The translations under genes were made by a program, and so were the position numbers. DNA of 64,000 bases, taken from assembly GCA_902802265.1 (NCBI GenBank), contig CADCLN010000022.1, positions 18,509 to 82,508 on the forward strand, given 5' to 3'. Below, piece by piece: positions 18,256 to 26,935 of this stretch (positions are counted from its first letter, which is position 1; each line of letters starts with the position of its first letter). The notes beneath the pieces were generated by a model. The model was not told where the DNA came from. It saw only the letters and a program-made list of their open reading frames with translations, and did no database searches. This DNA comes from an uncultured Bacteroidales bacterium (GTDB lineage: Bacteria; Bacteroidota; Bacteroidia; Bacteroidales; Bacteroidaceae).

Positions 18256-18835
18256 ACAGTTCATTTTGTTTCAGTTCTTCATAGAAGTGTGCTCGTGCCG
18301 TGTAGTGGTAGGGTATCACCAGGAGCAGACCCAGTCCCAGCGTGAGGATGCAGAGCAGATACCAGCCGATGAAGCTGAGGTCGAGCAGGAAGAGGTCCAT
18401 CTTGTGACCGTTCATCATCTTCATGCTCCGCTCGATGGCACCGTTGTAGCGCAGTTCGGGTTCATCCTTCAGGATGTAGTAGGTCATGGCGTAGGAGTAG
18501 GCCTTGATGATGCCTGGAATGATGAGCAGTAGCATCCAGAGCAGTTGGTAAAGTGTTATCAGCAGCCCCGTGAGCAGGATGCGGCCGTAGTCCTTGAATC
18601 CGTCGAAGAGGCTGCTGACATCGGGCGTTTCCTTGCGTGCGATGCGCAGGAGATAGATGTAGAATCCCCATGCAAACGGAATGGAAATAAGGATGGCAGG
18701 GATGCCAAAGGTGAATGATGATGTACCGGAAACGCCACCAGCAATGAGGAAATAAATCAGTGTGGCAATGACGGCCTTGTCCCATTTCCCTCTGAGGGAG
18801 TCGATAGCGCGGTTTTTAAATGTAGATGTGTTCAT
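18254..18835 (-). CDS. DUF975-family integral membrane protein
   Basis: The 193-residue protein has four to five hydrophobic helices and the family features SLRGKWDKAV near the N-terminus, LLLIIPGIIKAYSYAMTYYIL in the middle, and GWYLLCILTLGLGLLLVIPY followed by YTARAHFYEEL at the C-terminus. DUF975 proteins are common in Firmicutes and Bacteroidetes; the function is unknown. The conserved SMKMMNGHKMDLFLLDLSFI segment precedes the last helices. A terminator overlaps its stop. A repeat-derived hairpin (18883-18970) lies upstream of its start. Confidence 0.85.
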   Translation of the reverse strand: MNTSTFKNRAIDSLRGKWDKAVIATLIYFLIAGGVSGTSSFTFGIPAILISIPFAWGFYIYLLRIARKETPDVSSLFDGFKDYGRILLTGLLITLYQLLWMLLLIIPGIIKAYSYAMTYYILKDEPELRYNGAIERSMKMMNGHKMDLFLLDLSFIGWYLLCILTLGLGLLLVIPYHYTARAHFYEELKQNEL

Positions 18836-18882
18836 TGTGTTTTTGTTTTTTTCTAAGGAATAGGTACTTTTTGGGGTTTTTA

Positions 18883-18970
18883 TTCTAAGGAATTTAGGAA
18901 TTTAGGAATTTGTATCGACTTTCCTTCATTCCTAAAATCCTTAGAAAAAATACATATTCCTTGAGAGGAA
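18883..18970. repeat. Intergenic repeat with long imperfect hairpin (copy A)
   Basis: TTCTAAGGAATTTAGGAAT at 18883-18901 pairs with 18928-18946 (17 of 19). The part from 18915, beginning TCGACTTTCCTT, recurs at 61758-61810. The element sits about 16 bp beyond the stop of the DUF349 gene. Confidence 0.75.
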
Positions 18971-18986
18971 TCTGTTGGAAGGGGGG

Positions 18987-20822
18987 TTATTCGCTTTCGT
19001 CGAGGGAGGCCAGTTTGGCTTTGACTTCTTCGAGGTCGCTGCGGAGCTTGTCAACCTTGCGGTTGAGTTCCTCGACGAGGGCGTTGCCTTGCTTGGACTT
19101 GGAGGACGGATTGAGGAAACCAAGGTTGTTTTCGTAAGTCTTGATTTCGTTGCGCAGGATGTCGAGCTGACGGAGCAAGCGGTCGCGCAGGCGGTCGGCT
19201 CCACCTTCCTTGATGGCGTTCTTGAAGTTGTTCACGCGGCGGCGAGTAGCGTTGGCGCTGGCAGCTCCGTAGAGGCGGTCCATCTGTTCGCGGAAGAGTT
19301 TGTAGAGCTTGTCTTTCTCCTTGAAGGGCACGTGGCCAATCTCGTTCCACTCCTGCTGTGCCTTGCGGAGCATGTCGCGGAGTTCGCTTTCCATGTCGGC
19401 AGGGTCGATGGCGGCGAGGCGTTCAATGATGCTCTGCTTCTTTTGCAGGTTTTCCTGCTGTTCGCCGCGTGTGTCAATTCCGGCTTCTTTCTTGGCGGCG
19501 AAGAAGGCATCGCAAGCGGCATTGAAGCGTTGCCAGATCTGGTCGCTGTACTTCTTGGGCACGGTGCCGATTTCCTTCCACTTCTTCTGCAGTTCGACGA
19601 GTTTGTCGGTGGTGGCTTTCCAGTCGGTGCTGTCTTTCAGTTCTTCGGCTTTCTCGACGAGTGCGAGCTTGGCTTCGTAGTTTTCGTTGAGGCTGTCGCG
19701 GACGCTTTTGAAGTATTCTGCCTTGCGTGTGAAGAAATGGTCGCAAGCGGCGCGGAAGCGTTCAAATATCTTGACGTTCATCTTCTGGGGCGCATAGCCG
19801 ATGGTTTTCCAGAGGGCTTGCAGCTCGGTGATTTTCTCGCTCAGCGCGTTCCACTCTGCAAAGGTCTTGAGGCTGTCGAGGTCGTAGCCTTCAATGGTTT
19901 CGCAGATTTCGCTCTTCTTCTGCAGGTTTTCTTCTTCCTGCTGTTTGCGCTCCTCGAAGTGTTCGTAGTGTTTCTTGTTGATGATGGTTGATGCAGCCTT
20001 GAAACGGTTCCAGATTTCTTCGCGCAGGTCATTGGCTACGGGGCCAATTTCGCGGAATTCGGCGTGGAGCTGCTGCAGTTTGCGGAAGGCGGCGATGATG
20101 TCTTCTTCCTCGCAGAGTTTTTCAGCGGCTTCGCAGAGGGCTGTCTTGCGTTCCAGGTTTTTCTTGAAGTCGTAGGCGCGCAGTTCGTTGTTGAGCTTCA
20201 GCGTGTCGTAGTATTGTTCGACGACTTGCTGGTAGGTTTTCCAGAGTTCGGTAGCCTTTTCTGCCGGCACGTTCTTAATCTCGTTCCACTCCTGCTGAAG
20301 TTGCTTGAAATCGTTATAGACGCGGTTTACCTCATCTGGATTGTCGATGTACGCCTTGATTTTCTCGATGATTTCGAGTTTTTTCTGGTAGTTTGCCTCG
20401 CGTTCAGCTTCCTGTTGCTGGGCAATTTGGGCGCGGTTTTCACGGATGATGGCCATCTGAGCCTTGAATTCTGCCTCGTCGTTGTTCTCGGCAGGTTGGT
20501 ACTCTTCGGGTGTTCCTCCACCATCGATGAACGATTTGTAGGCTTCCTCAACCTCCTGTTTGTGCAAACGGTAGAAGATGCTCTTCAGGCTGTCGAGTTC
20601 CTGACGAGAGGATTCTTCGCCTGTCTCGGCAATTTGCTTCAGACGTGCGAGTACTTCTGCCTTGCTTTGGTAGGGTACGGATGCAGACGAGATTTCTGCC
20701 TGAGGTTCTTCGGCTACGGGAGCTTCGGATACGACGGGTTCTTCGGCTACGGGTTGTGCTGTAGTTTCAGTGATTGCTGGTTCAACTACGGGCTCCTCAG
20801 TGGGGTTCTGAATTTCTGTCAT
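18987..20822 (-). CDS. DUF349 repeat protein
   Basis: The 611-residue protein begins with an acidic, Ala/Glu/Pro-rich region (residues 1-45) and then carries about five helical repeats of roughly 75 residues. Each repeat contains a Trp-based signature such as LQQEWNEIKNVPAE, LWKTIGYAPQK, LQKKWKEIGTVPKKYSDQ and AQQEWNEIGHVPFKEKD, the DUF349 pattern. No signal peptide or membrane segment is seen, so it is probably cytoplasmic. A coiled coil ends the protein. The family's role is poorly known. It follows cdsA with an 86-bp gap and may be read through from the ftsH-cdsA transcript. Confidence 0.88.
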   Translation of the reverse strand: MTEIQNPTEEPVVEPAITETTAQPVAEEPVVSEAPVAEEPQAEISSASVPYQSKAEVLARLKQIAETGEESSRQELDSLKSIFYRLHKQEVEEAYKSFIDGGGTPEEYQPAENNDEAEFKAQMAIIRENRAQIAQQQEAEREANYQKKLEIIEKIKAYIDNPDEVNRVYNDFKQLQQEWNEIKNVPAEKATELWKTYQQVVEQYYDTLKLNNELRAYDFKKNLERKTALCEAAEKLCEEEDIIAAFRKLQQLHAEFREIGPVANDLREEIWNRFKAASTIINKKHYEHFEERKQQEEENLQKKSEICETIEGYDLDSLKTFAEWNALSEKITELQALWKTIGYAPQKMNVKIFERFRAACDHFFTRKAEYFKSVRDSLNENYEAKLALVEKAEELKDSTDWKATTDKLVELQKKWKEIGTVPKKYSDQIWQRFNAACDAFFAAKKEAGIDTRGEQQENLQKKQSIIERLAAIDPADMESELRDMLRKAQQEWNEIGHVPFKEKDKLYKLFREQMDRLYGAASANATRRRVNNFKNAIKEGGADRLRDRLLRQLDILRNEIKTYENNLGFLNPSSKSKQGNALVEELNRKVDKLRSDLEEVKAKLASLDESE

Positions 20823-20908
20823 AGATGTAGTAATTTTAAGAGGTTAAAAAATAGTGTGTATATAACAAAGGTGGAAAGCAGGGGTGTGTGTGCCTCTGCT
20901 GTTTTTTT

Positions 20909-21787
20909 TCAGTTCTGTACGATTCGCAGGATGGTGTAGGTATAGACCACGGCTGCAGGGATGGCCATGAGGGATGAGTCGAAGCGGTCGAGCATTCCGC
21001 CGTGTCCTGGGATGATGTTGCCGGAGTCCTTGATGCCGAGTTTGCGTTTCAGCAGGGATTCGACGAGGTCGCCCCATGTGCCGAAGATGACGATGATGGC
21101 GGCGAGTCCGCCCCATGCCAGGCGTGAAGACAGTTGGGTCAGCTGTTCCGTATAGGGAATGAATGTGGCTATGATTTGCGAGGCGGCAATGGCCACGACT
21201 GCTCCGCCGATGCTGCCTTCCCATGACTTTTTGGGAGAGATGCGGGGGAAGAGGCGGTGTTTGCCGAAGAGACTGCCAAAGCAGTAGGCACCGGTGTCGC
21301 TTGACCATAGGAAGATGAAGAGCGAGAGCGGGTACCAGTAGTAGTATGCGATTTGGGGCATATAGCCCATATTGTTGGGAATGGCAATGAACGAAAGTGT
21401 GTGGAGCAGGGAGAAGGGTAGGGCGACGTAGAGTTGTGACATCAGTGCAAACGACCAGTTGTAGATGTTCTTTTCGCGGTCGAAGTATAGTTCGCTGATG
21501 AGCAGGTACATGATGCTGATGAGGTAGGGGATAAAGGCCTCTGCCCCCATCATGTTGACGTTATAGGCCAGCATGGCGCAGAATAGGTAAACGGCTGATG
21601 CGGTGGCAATGAAGCGGTTGACCTGCAGGTCTGCGTTTTTGTTGACGATAGAGCAGAATTCCCAGGTGGTCAGTCCTGTGATGATGGCAAAAAGCAGGGC
21701 GTATGCGTAGGGGTGAGACACGATGCATCCCACCAGCAGGGCGACAAAGAGGATGCCCGATGCTGCTCTAATGATTAGGTTTTTCAT
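20909..21787 (-). CDS. cdsA: Phosphatidate cytidylyltransferase
   Basis: The 292-residue integral membrane enzyme makes CDP-diacylglycerol from phosphatidate and CTP, the precursor of phospholipids. It has about eight membrane helices and the C-terminal CDS signature, here SLLKRKLGIKDSGNIIPGHG followed by GMLDRFDS with its metal-binding aspartates. An FGKHRLFPRISPKKSWEGSI block is also typical. Its ATG overlaps the ftsH stop by 4 bp (ATGA), indicating translational coupling, and the ftsH-cdsA order is usual for the phylum. Confidence 0.95.
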   Translation of the reverse strand: MKNLIIRAASGILFVALLVGCIVSHPYAYALLFAIITGLTTWEFCSIVNKNADLQVNRFIATASAVYLFCAMLAYNVNMMGAEAFIPYLISIMYLLISELYFDREKNIYNWSFALMSQLYVALPFSLLHTLSFIAIPNNMGYMPQIAYYYWYPLSLFIFLWSSDTGAYCFGSLFGKHRLFPRISPKKSWEGSIGGAVVAIAASQIIATFIPYTEQLTQLSSRLAWGGLAAIIVIFGTWGDLVESLLKRKLGIKDSGNIIPGHGGMLDRFDSSLMAIPAAVVYTYTILRIVQN

Positions 21788-23976
21788 TTTTTCTGGTAAT
21801 GATTGTTGTCTTCTTGTGTATCTTTCTCTTCTTGTGTGTTCTTGTCTTCTTCTTTGGCTGTTGTTCCTTCTTCTTTTTCTTTTGCCTTTTCCAGTACAGC
21901 CTGGATGACTTTCTGACGGATGATTTCAGCGTTTTCCTCGTTGTGTTCGAAGCTGCTGTTGTCGTCGTTCTTGTTTTGATTGGCTGTGGCTTGTGCGTTG
22001 GCTTCCAGAATTTCTTCTGTGCGGGAAGTGTAGGGACGTTTGCCAAAGATGCGTTCCACGTCTTCGGCAAAGATGACTTCGCGGTCCATCAGGATTTGAG
22101 CCAGCTGTGCATGGCCTTCGCGGTGTTCCTGCAAGACCTTTTTGGCTCGTTCATATTCCTGGGAAATGAGTTCCTTGACGTCTTGGTCAATGAGTTCTGC
22201 CGTCTTGTCGGAATAAGGTTTCTGGAACTGGTATTCCTGGTTGTTGTAGTAGCAAAGGTTCGGCAGATTGTCGCCCATACCGGCATAGGCAATCATGCCG
22301 TAGGCACGTTTGGTGACGGTTTCCAGGTCGTTCATGGCTCCTGTCGAGATGCGTCCTGTGCAGAGTTCTTCGGCAGCACGTCCACCGAGGGTGGCACAGA
22401 TTTCGTCGAGCAGTTCTTCTTTGGTTGTAATTTGTCGTTCTTCAGGCATATACCATGCTGCTCCCAATGCTTGTCCGCGGGGAACGATGGTTACTTTCAC
22501 CAACGGATTGGCATATTGCAGGAACCAGCTGATGGTGGCATGGCCGGCTTCGTGCAGGGCAATGGTGCGTTTTTCTGCCTGAGTCAGCAGCTTGGTCTTC
22601 TTTTCCAGTCCGCCGATGATGCGGTCAACGGCATCGAGGAAACATTGTTTGTCAACCCATTTCTTGTTGTGGCGGGCTGCGATGAGGGCTGCTTCGTTGC
22701 AGACGTTGGCAATGTCGGCACCAGAGAAGCCTGGGGTTTGACGTGCCAAAGTGTCAACATCTACCGTCTCGTCAATCTTGATGGGACGCAGATGCACGTT
22801 GAATATCTCTTTCCGTTCATTCAGGTCAGGCAAATCGACATGGATTTGGCGGTCGAAACGTCCGGCGCGCAGCAGTGCCTTGTCCAGAATGTCGGCACGG
22901 TTGGTGGCGGCCAGAATGATGATGCCGCTGTTGGTGCCAAAGCCGTCCATTTCTGTAAGCAGCTGGTTCAGTGTGCTTTCTCGCTCGTCGTTTGACCCCA
23001 TTGCCATATTGTTGGCACGAGCACGACCGATGGCGTCTATTTCGTCGATGAAGATGATGCAGGGGGCTTTTGCTTTGGCTTGATTGAAGAGGTCGCGTAC
23101 TCGGCTTGCTCCCACACCTACAAACATTTCTACAAATTCAGAACCTGAAAGTGAGAAGAACGGAACATCGGCTTCACCGGCAACTGCCTTGGCAAGCAGG
23201 GTCTTACCAGTTCCTGGAGGGCCTACCAGCAGGGCGCCTTTGGGTATCTTGCCGCCCAGTTCGGTGTATTTCTGTGGATTCTTCAGAAATTCCACGATTT
23301 CATGCACTTCCTGCTTGGCTCCAGTTTGTCCTGCCACGTCTTTGAAGGTGACTTTCCCTTCCTTGTCTCCACCCTCAATGAGTTGTGCTTTTGAGCGCCC
23401 CACATTGAAGATGCTGCCTGCCCCGCCCATCATGCTTGAGCCACTTACGCGGCGCATCAGAAAAAGCCAGATGCCAATGATGAAGAGCATTGGCATGAAT
23501 TGCCAAATCAGGTTGGTGAAGAAGTTGGACGATTGTTCGTAGCCGACATTGCCGTTGAAGTGTCCCTCTTCCTTGGCTTTGTCGAGAAATTCCTCCACTT
23601 TGTCGATGGATCCAAATTCCACAACCACAGCCCGTTTGTCTTTGCCCTTGTTGCCGTTGCCAAAGACTTTGCGGTCATATTCCCGCTTGACAAACATTTT
23701 CAGTGTGTAGTCATTCTTCTCGATGACAACATCGCTGGCATATCCTTTCTCCACATATTCCTTGAAGGTGGTGTAGTCAATGCGCTTTTCCACACTAGTT
23801 TCGTTGTGGAAAATGTACATATAGATGATGCCGCCAATCAGCATGATGTAGAGCCAGCTGAAGTTAAACCGAGGTTGCGGTGTGCGGTTCTTGTTTTTGT
23901 TGTTCTGTGGAGACTGTGGCTGTTCCGTTTCGTTTTGCAGGTCCTGCATCTCCTGATTCATTTTATCTTGCTTCAC
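21784..23976 (-). CDS. ftsH: ATP-dependent zinc metalloprotease FtsH
   Basis: The 730-residue protein is a membrane-anchored AAA+ protease for quality control of membrane and some soluble proteins. Two membrane helices (about 41-56 and 154-174) flank a periplasmic domain. Walker A is GPPGTGKT (252-259), Walker B is [11 protein letters not shown], and the zinc site is HEAGH (475-479). The C-terminus has a variable, Lys/Glu/Asn-rich tail of about 60 residues. A Gln/Asn-rich N-terminus precedes the first helix. It is coupled to cdsA and lies 39 bp after rsfS. Confidence 0.97.
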   Translation of the reverse strand: MKQDKMNQEMQDLQNETEQPQSPQNNKNKNRTPQPRFNFSWLYIMLIGGIIYMYIFHNETSVEKRIDYTTFKEYVEKGYASDVVIEKNDYTLKMFVKREYDRKVFGNGNKGKDKRAVVVEFGSIDKVEEFLDKAKEEGHFNGNVGYEQSSNFFTNLIWQFMPMLFIIGIWLFLMRRVSGSSMMGGAGSIFNVGRSKAQLIEGGDKEGKVTFKDVAGQTGAKQEVHEIVEFLKNPQKYTELGGKIPKGALLVGPPGTGKTLLAKAVAGEADVPFFSLSGSEFVEMFVGVGASRVRDLFNQAKAKAPCIIFIDEIDAIGRARANNMAMGSNDERESTLNQLLTEMDGFGTNSGIIILAATNRADILDKALLRAGRFDRQIHVDLPDLNERKEIFNVHLRPIKIDETVDVDTLARQTPGFSGADIANVCNEAALIAARHNKKWVDKQCFLDAVDRIIGGLEKKTKLLTQAEKRTIALHEAGHATISWFLQYANPLVKVTIVPRGQALGAAWYMPEERQITTKEELLDEICATLGGRAAEELCTGRISTGAMNDLETVTKRAYGMIAYAGMGDNLPNLCYYNNQEYQFQKPYSDKTAELIDQDVKELISQEYERAKKVLQEHREGHAQLAQILMDREVIFAEDVERIFGKRPYTSRTEEILEANAQATANQNKNDDNSSFEHNEENAEIIRQKVIQAVLEKAKEKEEGTTAKEEDKNTQEEKDTQEDNNHYQKK

Positions 23977-24015
23977 GGTTATTTCCTTATATATATAATG
24001 TGTATGGGGTGGGGA

Positions 24016-24375
24016 TTAGTCAATGTCGGGGATGGTTTTGCGGCTGGCATCTTCCCAGAGATTGTCGATGTCGTAAAATTCGCGGGCTTCGGGCAAGAAG
24101 ATGTGCACCACGACATCGGTGTAGTCCATAGCTACCCACAGGCAGTTGCGTGTGCCGTCGGTGGATGTTGGTTTCTGTCCTGCATGAATCCGCACATAGT
24201 CGCGCACCGAATCGGTGATGGCTGCGACTTGTGTGGGGGAATTGCCTTCGCAGATAACCAAAAACTGGGTGATGGTATCGTCAATCTCTTTCAGATCAAT
24301 GACGGTGATGTTGTGTCCCTTCTTTTCCTGAATGCCCTCAATGGTGGCTTTTACAAGTTTTTCTGTATTGCTCAT
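24016..24375 (-). CDS. rsfS: Ribosomal silencing factor
   Basis: The 119-residue protein binds ribosomal protein uL14 and blocks joining of the subunits when nutrients are scarce. The family pattern is visible: LKEIDDTITQFLVICEGNSP, in which the DxxxxxDxFVI segment is adapted, then VRDYVRIHAGQKPTSTDGTR and WVAMDYTDVVVHIFLPEAREFYDIDNLW. It lies 16 bp downstream of lptB and 39 bp upstream of ftsH, so the group is probably one transcript. Confidence 0.93.
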   Translation of the reverse strand: MSNTEKLVKATIEGIQEKKGHNITVIDLKEIDDTITQFLVICEGNSPTQVAAITDSVRDYVRIHAGQKPTSTDGTRNCLWVAMDYTDVVVHIFLPEAREFYDIDNLWEDASRKTIPDID

Positions 24376-24391
24376 TTATTATGTTTTAATG

Positions 24392-25258
24392 TCAGTTATT
24401 CTTCTCTTCTTCCATTTCTGCCAATTTGCGCTTTTCGTCGATTACCTGGAAATCCTTTGGGCGTAGCACAAAGTTCGAACCCAGATACTTTTCCTTGACG
24501 ATGGTGTTGCTTGCCAGTTCTGGAGGTGTACCCTTAAACAGGATGCGTCCTTCAAAGAGCAAGTAGGCACGGTCTGTGATGCAGAGCGTTTCCTGCACAT
24601 TGTGGTCGGTGATGAGGATGCCGATGTTGCGGTCTTTCAGTTTCCACACGATGTACTGGATGTCTTCCACGGCAATGGGGTCAACGCCGGCAAACGGTTC
24701 GTCAAGCATGATGAATTTCGGGTCGATAGCCAGACAACGGGCAATTTCGCAACGGCGGCGTTCTCCACCCGACAGCTGATTGCCGCGATTCTTGCGCACC
24801 TTTTGCAGTCGAAACTCGTTCAGCAGGCTTTCCAGCCGTTCATGCTGCTCTTCGATGGACTTGTATTTCATCTCCAGCACAGTCATCAGGTTGTCTTCGA
24901 CCGACATGGTGCGAAACACACTTGCCTCCTGAGCCAGATAGCCCACACCCTTTTTGGCGCGAGTCGAAACGGGGTCGGTGGTGATTTCCATATTGTTGAT
25001 GTAAACCTTGCCGCCATTGGGCACAACCAGTCCTGTCGTCATGTAGAAGCTCGTGGTCTTTCCGGCTCCGTTAGGCCCCAGCAAACCTACGATTTCTCCC
25101 TGTCGCACATTGAACGAAACATCATTCACTACGGTTCGTTTTCCGTATGTCTTCACCAAATTCCGCGTATAGAGTGTCTGCCGTTCTTCGGAATATTCGG
25201 GAATCTCCGCATCACTGGCATTCGTCGTCGCTGTAGCGAAAAAGTTTGTCTCTGTCAT
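24392..25258 (-). CDS. lptB: LPS export ABC transporter ATPase
   Basis: The 288-residue ATPase drives extraction of lipopolysaccharide from the inner membrane with LptF/LptG. Walker A is GPNGAGKTTSFY, the signature is LSGGERRRCEIARCLA, Walker B is FIMLDEPFAGVDPIA, and the switch histidine is in ILITDHNVQETL. It is longer than E. coli LptB (241 residues), with an N-terminal extension of about 28 residues and a C-terminal acidic tail, common in Bacteroidetes. A -7-like TACTTTTG is at 25282-25289. The gene is divergent from mlaE. Confidence 0.93.
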   Translation of the reverse strand: MTETNFFATATTNASDAEIPEYSEERQTLYTRNLVKTYGKRTVVNDVSFNVRQGEIVGLLGPNGAGKTTSFYMTTGLVVPNGGKVYINNMEITTDPVSTRAKKGVGYLAQEASVFRTMSVEDNLMTVLEMKYKSIEEQHERLESLLNEFRLQKVRKNRGNQLSGGERRRCEIARCLAIDPKFIMLDEPFAGVDPIAVEDIQYIVWKLKDRNIGILITDHNVQETLCITDRAYLLFEGRILFKGTPPELASNTIVKEKYLGSNFVLRPKDFQVIDEKRKLAEMEEEKNN

Positions 25259-25281
25259 CTGTAAGTACCGCTTTTAGCGGA

Positions 25282-25289
25282 CAAAAGTA
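25282..25289 (-). promoter_or_regulatory. Candidate -7 element for lptB
   Basis: The minus strand reads TACTTTTG (TAnnTTTG). It is 23 bp upstream of the lptB start codon. There is no clear -33. Confidence 0.35.
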
Positions 25290-25363
25290 CAAAAAGTTTG
25301 CCGATTGCCCGATTATTTTGGTGAAAAACTATGTTAAATGCCACACATTTCGTATTATTTTCC

Positions 25364-25371
25364 TAATTTTG
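25364..25371 (+). promoter_or_regulatory. Candidate -7 element for mlaE-mlaF-topB
   Basis: TAATTTTG followed by CA, an exact TAnnTTTG match, 34 bp before the GTG start. There is no clear -33 element. Confidence 0.45.
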
Positions 25372-25405
25372 CACCTCAAAACAGTGAATTATAAAATAAA
25401 TTGCC

Positions 25406-26152
25406 GTGGTATCATTAAAATCTGGTCTTACACATATTGGAAACTATGCGATGCTGATGAGTCGAGTACTTGCCCGCCCCGACCGCATGAGGATGTTTTT
25501 CAAGTCTTATGTAAACGAAATGTTTCAATTGGGCTACAATTCCATAGCCATCGTACTTATTATCAGCTTCTTCATCGGAGCCGTCATCTGCCTGCAGATA
25601 AAACTCAACATCCAAAGTCCCTGGATGCCCAAGATGGTGACGGGCTACACCACGCGTGAAATCATGCTCCTCGAATTTTCTTCCTCCATCATGTGTCTTA
25701 TTTTGGCAGGAAAAGTCGGGTCGAACATAGCTTCAGAAATAGGAACTATGCGCATTACGCAGCAAATCGATGCGCTCGACATCATGGGTGTCAACTCAGC
25801 CAACTACCTGATACTCCCAAAGATTCTCGGACTGATGACCATCATGCCCATCCTTGTTACCTTCAGCGTTGCTGCAGGCATCGCCGGAGCCTACGCCACA
25901 ACCCTCATGGGGACCACCAGCGTCGATGAACTGAACGAAGGCTTCCGCTATGCCTTCAACCAGTGGTACTTCTGGTGTGGCATGATAAAAGCCGTGATCT
26001 ATGCCTTCATCATCACCTCCGTTTCAGCCTATCAGGGCTACACCGTCGAGGGCGGATCGGTGGAAGTCGGCAAAAACTCCACCGATGCCGTGGTCAGCAG
26101 CAGCATCCTCATCCTCTTTAGCGACATATTCCTCACCACATTGCTTACATAA
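25406..26152 (+). CDS. mlaE: MlaE-family ABC transporter permease
   Basis: The 248-residue permease has five or six membrane helices and the MlaE/YrbE blocks LLISFFIGAVICLQ-like (here LIISFFIGAVICLQIKL), LEFSSSIMCLILAGKVGSNI, ASEIGTMRITQQIDALDIMG and NYLILPKILG. The family moves phospholipids between the membranes with an MCE-domain partner. I use the GTG at 25406 because the residues after it match the usual N-terminal length; an ATG at 25451 would shorten the first helix region. It is followed 12 bp later by the ATPase gene; no MCE protein is present nearby. Confidence 0.92.
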   Translation: MVSLKSGLTHIGNYAMLMSRVLARPDRMRMFFKSYVNEMFQLGYNSIAIVLIISFFIGAVICLQIKLNIQSPWMPKMVTGYTTREIMLLEFSSSIMCLILAGKVGSNIASEIGTMRITQQIDALDIMGVNSANYLILPKILGLMTIMPILVTFSVAAGIAGAYATTLMGTTSVDELNEGFRYAFNQWYFWCGMIKAVIYAFIITSVSAYQGYTVEGGSVEVGKNSTDAVVSSSILILFSDIFLTTLLT

Positions 26153-26162
26153 CCCCCCCCCC
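26153..26162. repeat. Homopolymeric C10 tract between mlaE and mlaF
   Basis: Ten consecutive C bases fill almost the entire gap between the mlaE stop and the mlaF ATG at 26165, where the ribosome would bind. Confidence 0.9.
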
Positions 26163-26164
26163 GA

Positions 26165-26935
26165 ATGATACAACTCACACATTTATATAAGTCTTTCGAA
26201 GACAGAGATGTACTGAAAGACATCAACGCCACCTTCCAAAACGGACAAGTCAACCTCATCATCGGACAGTCTGGTTCAGGTAAAACCGTGCTGATGAAGA
26301 ACATCGTCGGACTGCTTGACCCCACCAGCGGCAGCATCATGTACGACGACCGCGACTTCGTCAAGATGTCGAAACGCGAAAAAGTCATGCTCCGTCGCGA
26401 AATGGGCATGATTTTCCAGTCGGCAGCCCTGTTCGACTCCCTCAGCGTACTCGACAACGTGATGTTTCCGCTCGATATGTTTAGCGACCTTTCCTACGAA
26501 GACCGTGTGAAGCGGGCACGTTTCTGCCTGTCGCGTGTCAACCTGAGCGGAGCAGAAAACAAATTCCCTGGCGAAATCTCCGGAGGAATGCAGAAGCGTG
26601 TGGCCATTGCCCGCGCCATCGTCCTGCAGCCCAAATACCTTTTCTGCGACGAACCCAACTCTGGTCTTGACCCCAAAACCAGCATCGTCATCGACGAACT
26701 CATTTCGGGCATTACCCACGAAGACGGCATCACCACCATCGTCAACACCCACGACATGAACTCCGTGATGGGCATCGGCGAAAACATCATCTTCATCTGC
26801 GAGGGCAGGGCAGAGTGGCGCGGTTCAAACAAGGAAATCATGGACTCCACCAACAAGAAACTTGAAGATTTCATCTTTGCCAGCGACATCCTCCGGCAGG
26901 CAAAACAGTTGCATGACGAAAAAATGAAAAAATGA
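26165..26935 (+). CDS. mlaF: MlaF-family ABC transporter ATPase
   Basis: The 256-residue ATPase pairs with the MlaE-like permease for phospholipid transport. Walker A is GQSGSGKTVLMKN, the signature is EISGGMQKRVAIARAIVLQP, Walker B is YLFCDEPNSGLDPKT, and the histidine switch is TIVNTHDMNSVMGIG. This Asn-Ser-Gly-Leu-Asp variant is typical of the Mla group. The stop overlaps the topB start by 4 bp (ATGA). Confidence 0.93.
   Translation: MIQLTHLYKSFEDRDVLKDINATFQNGQVNLIIGQSGSGKTVLMKNIVGLLDPTSGSIMYDDRDFVKMSKREKVMLRREMGMIFQSAALFDSLSVLDNVMFPLDMFSDLSYEDRVKRARFCLSRVNLSGAENKFPGEISGGMQKRVAIARAIVLQPKYLFCDEPNSGLDPKTSIVIDELISGITHEDGITTIVNTHDMNSVMGIGENIIFICEGRAEWRGSNKEIMDSTNKKLEDFIFASDILRQAKQLHDEKMKK

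Noticed and set aside
20877-20900. Hairpin with T-run after cdsA
   Set aside because: The T-run is on the plus side, opposite to the direction of transcription of cdsA, so it is a weak terminator at best.
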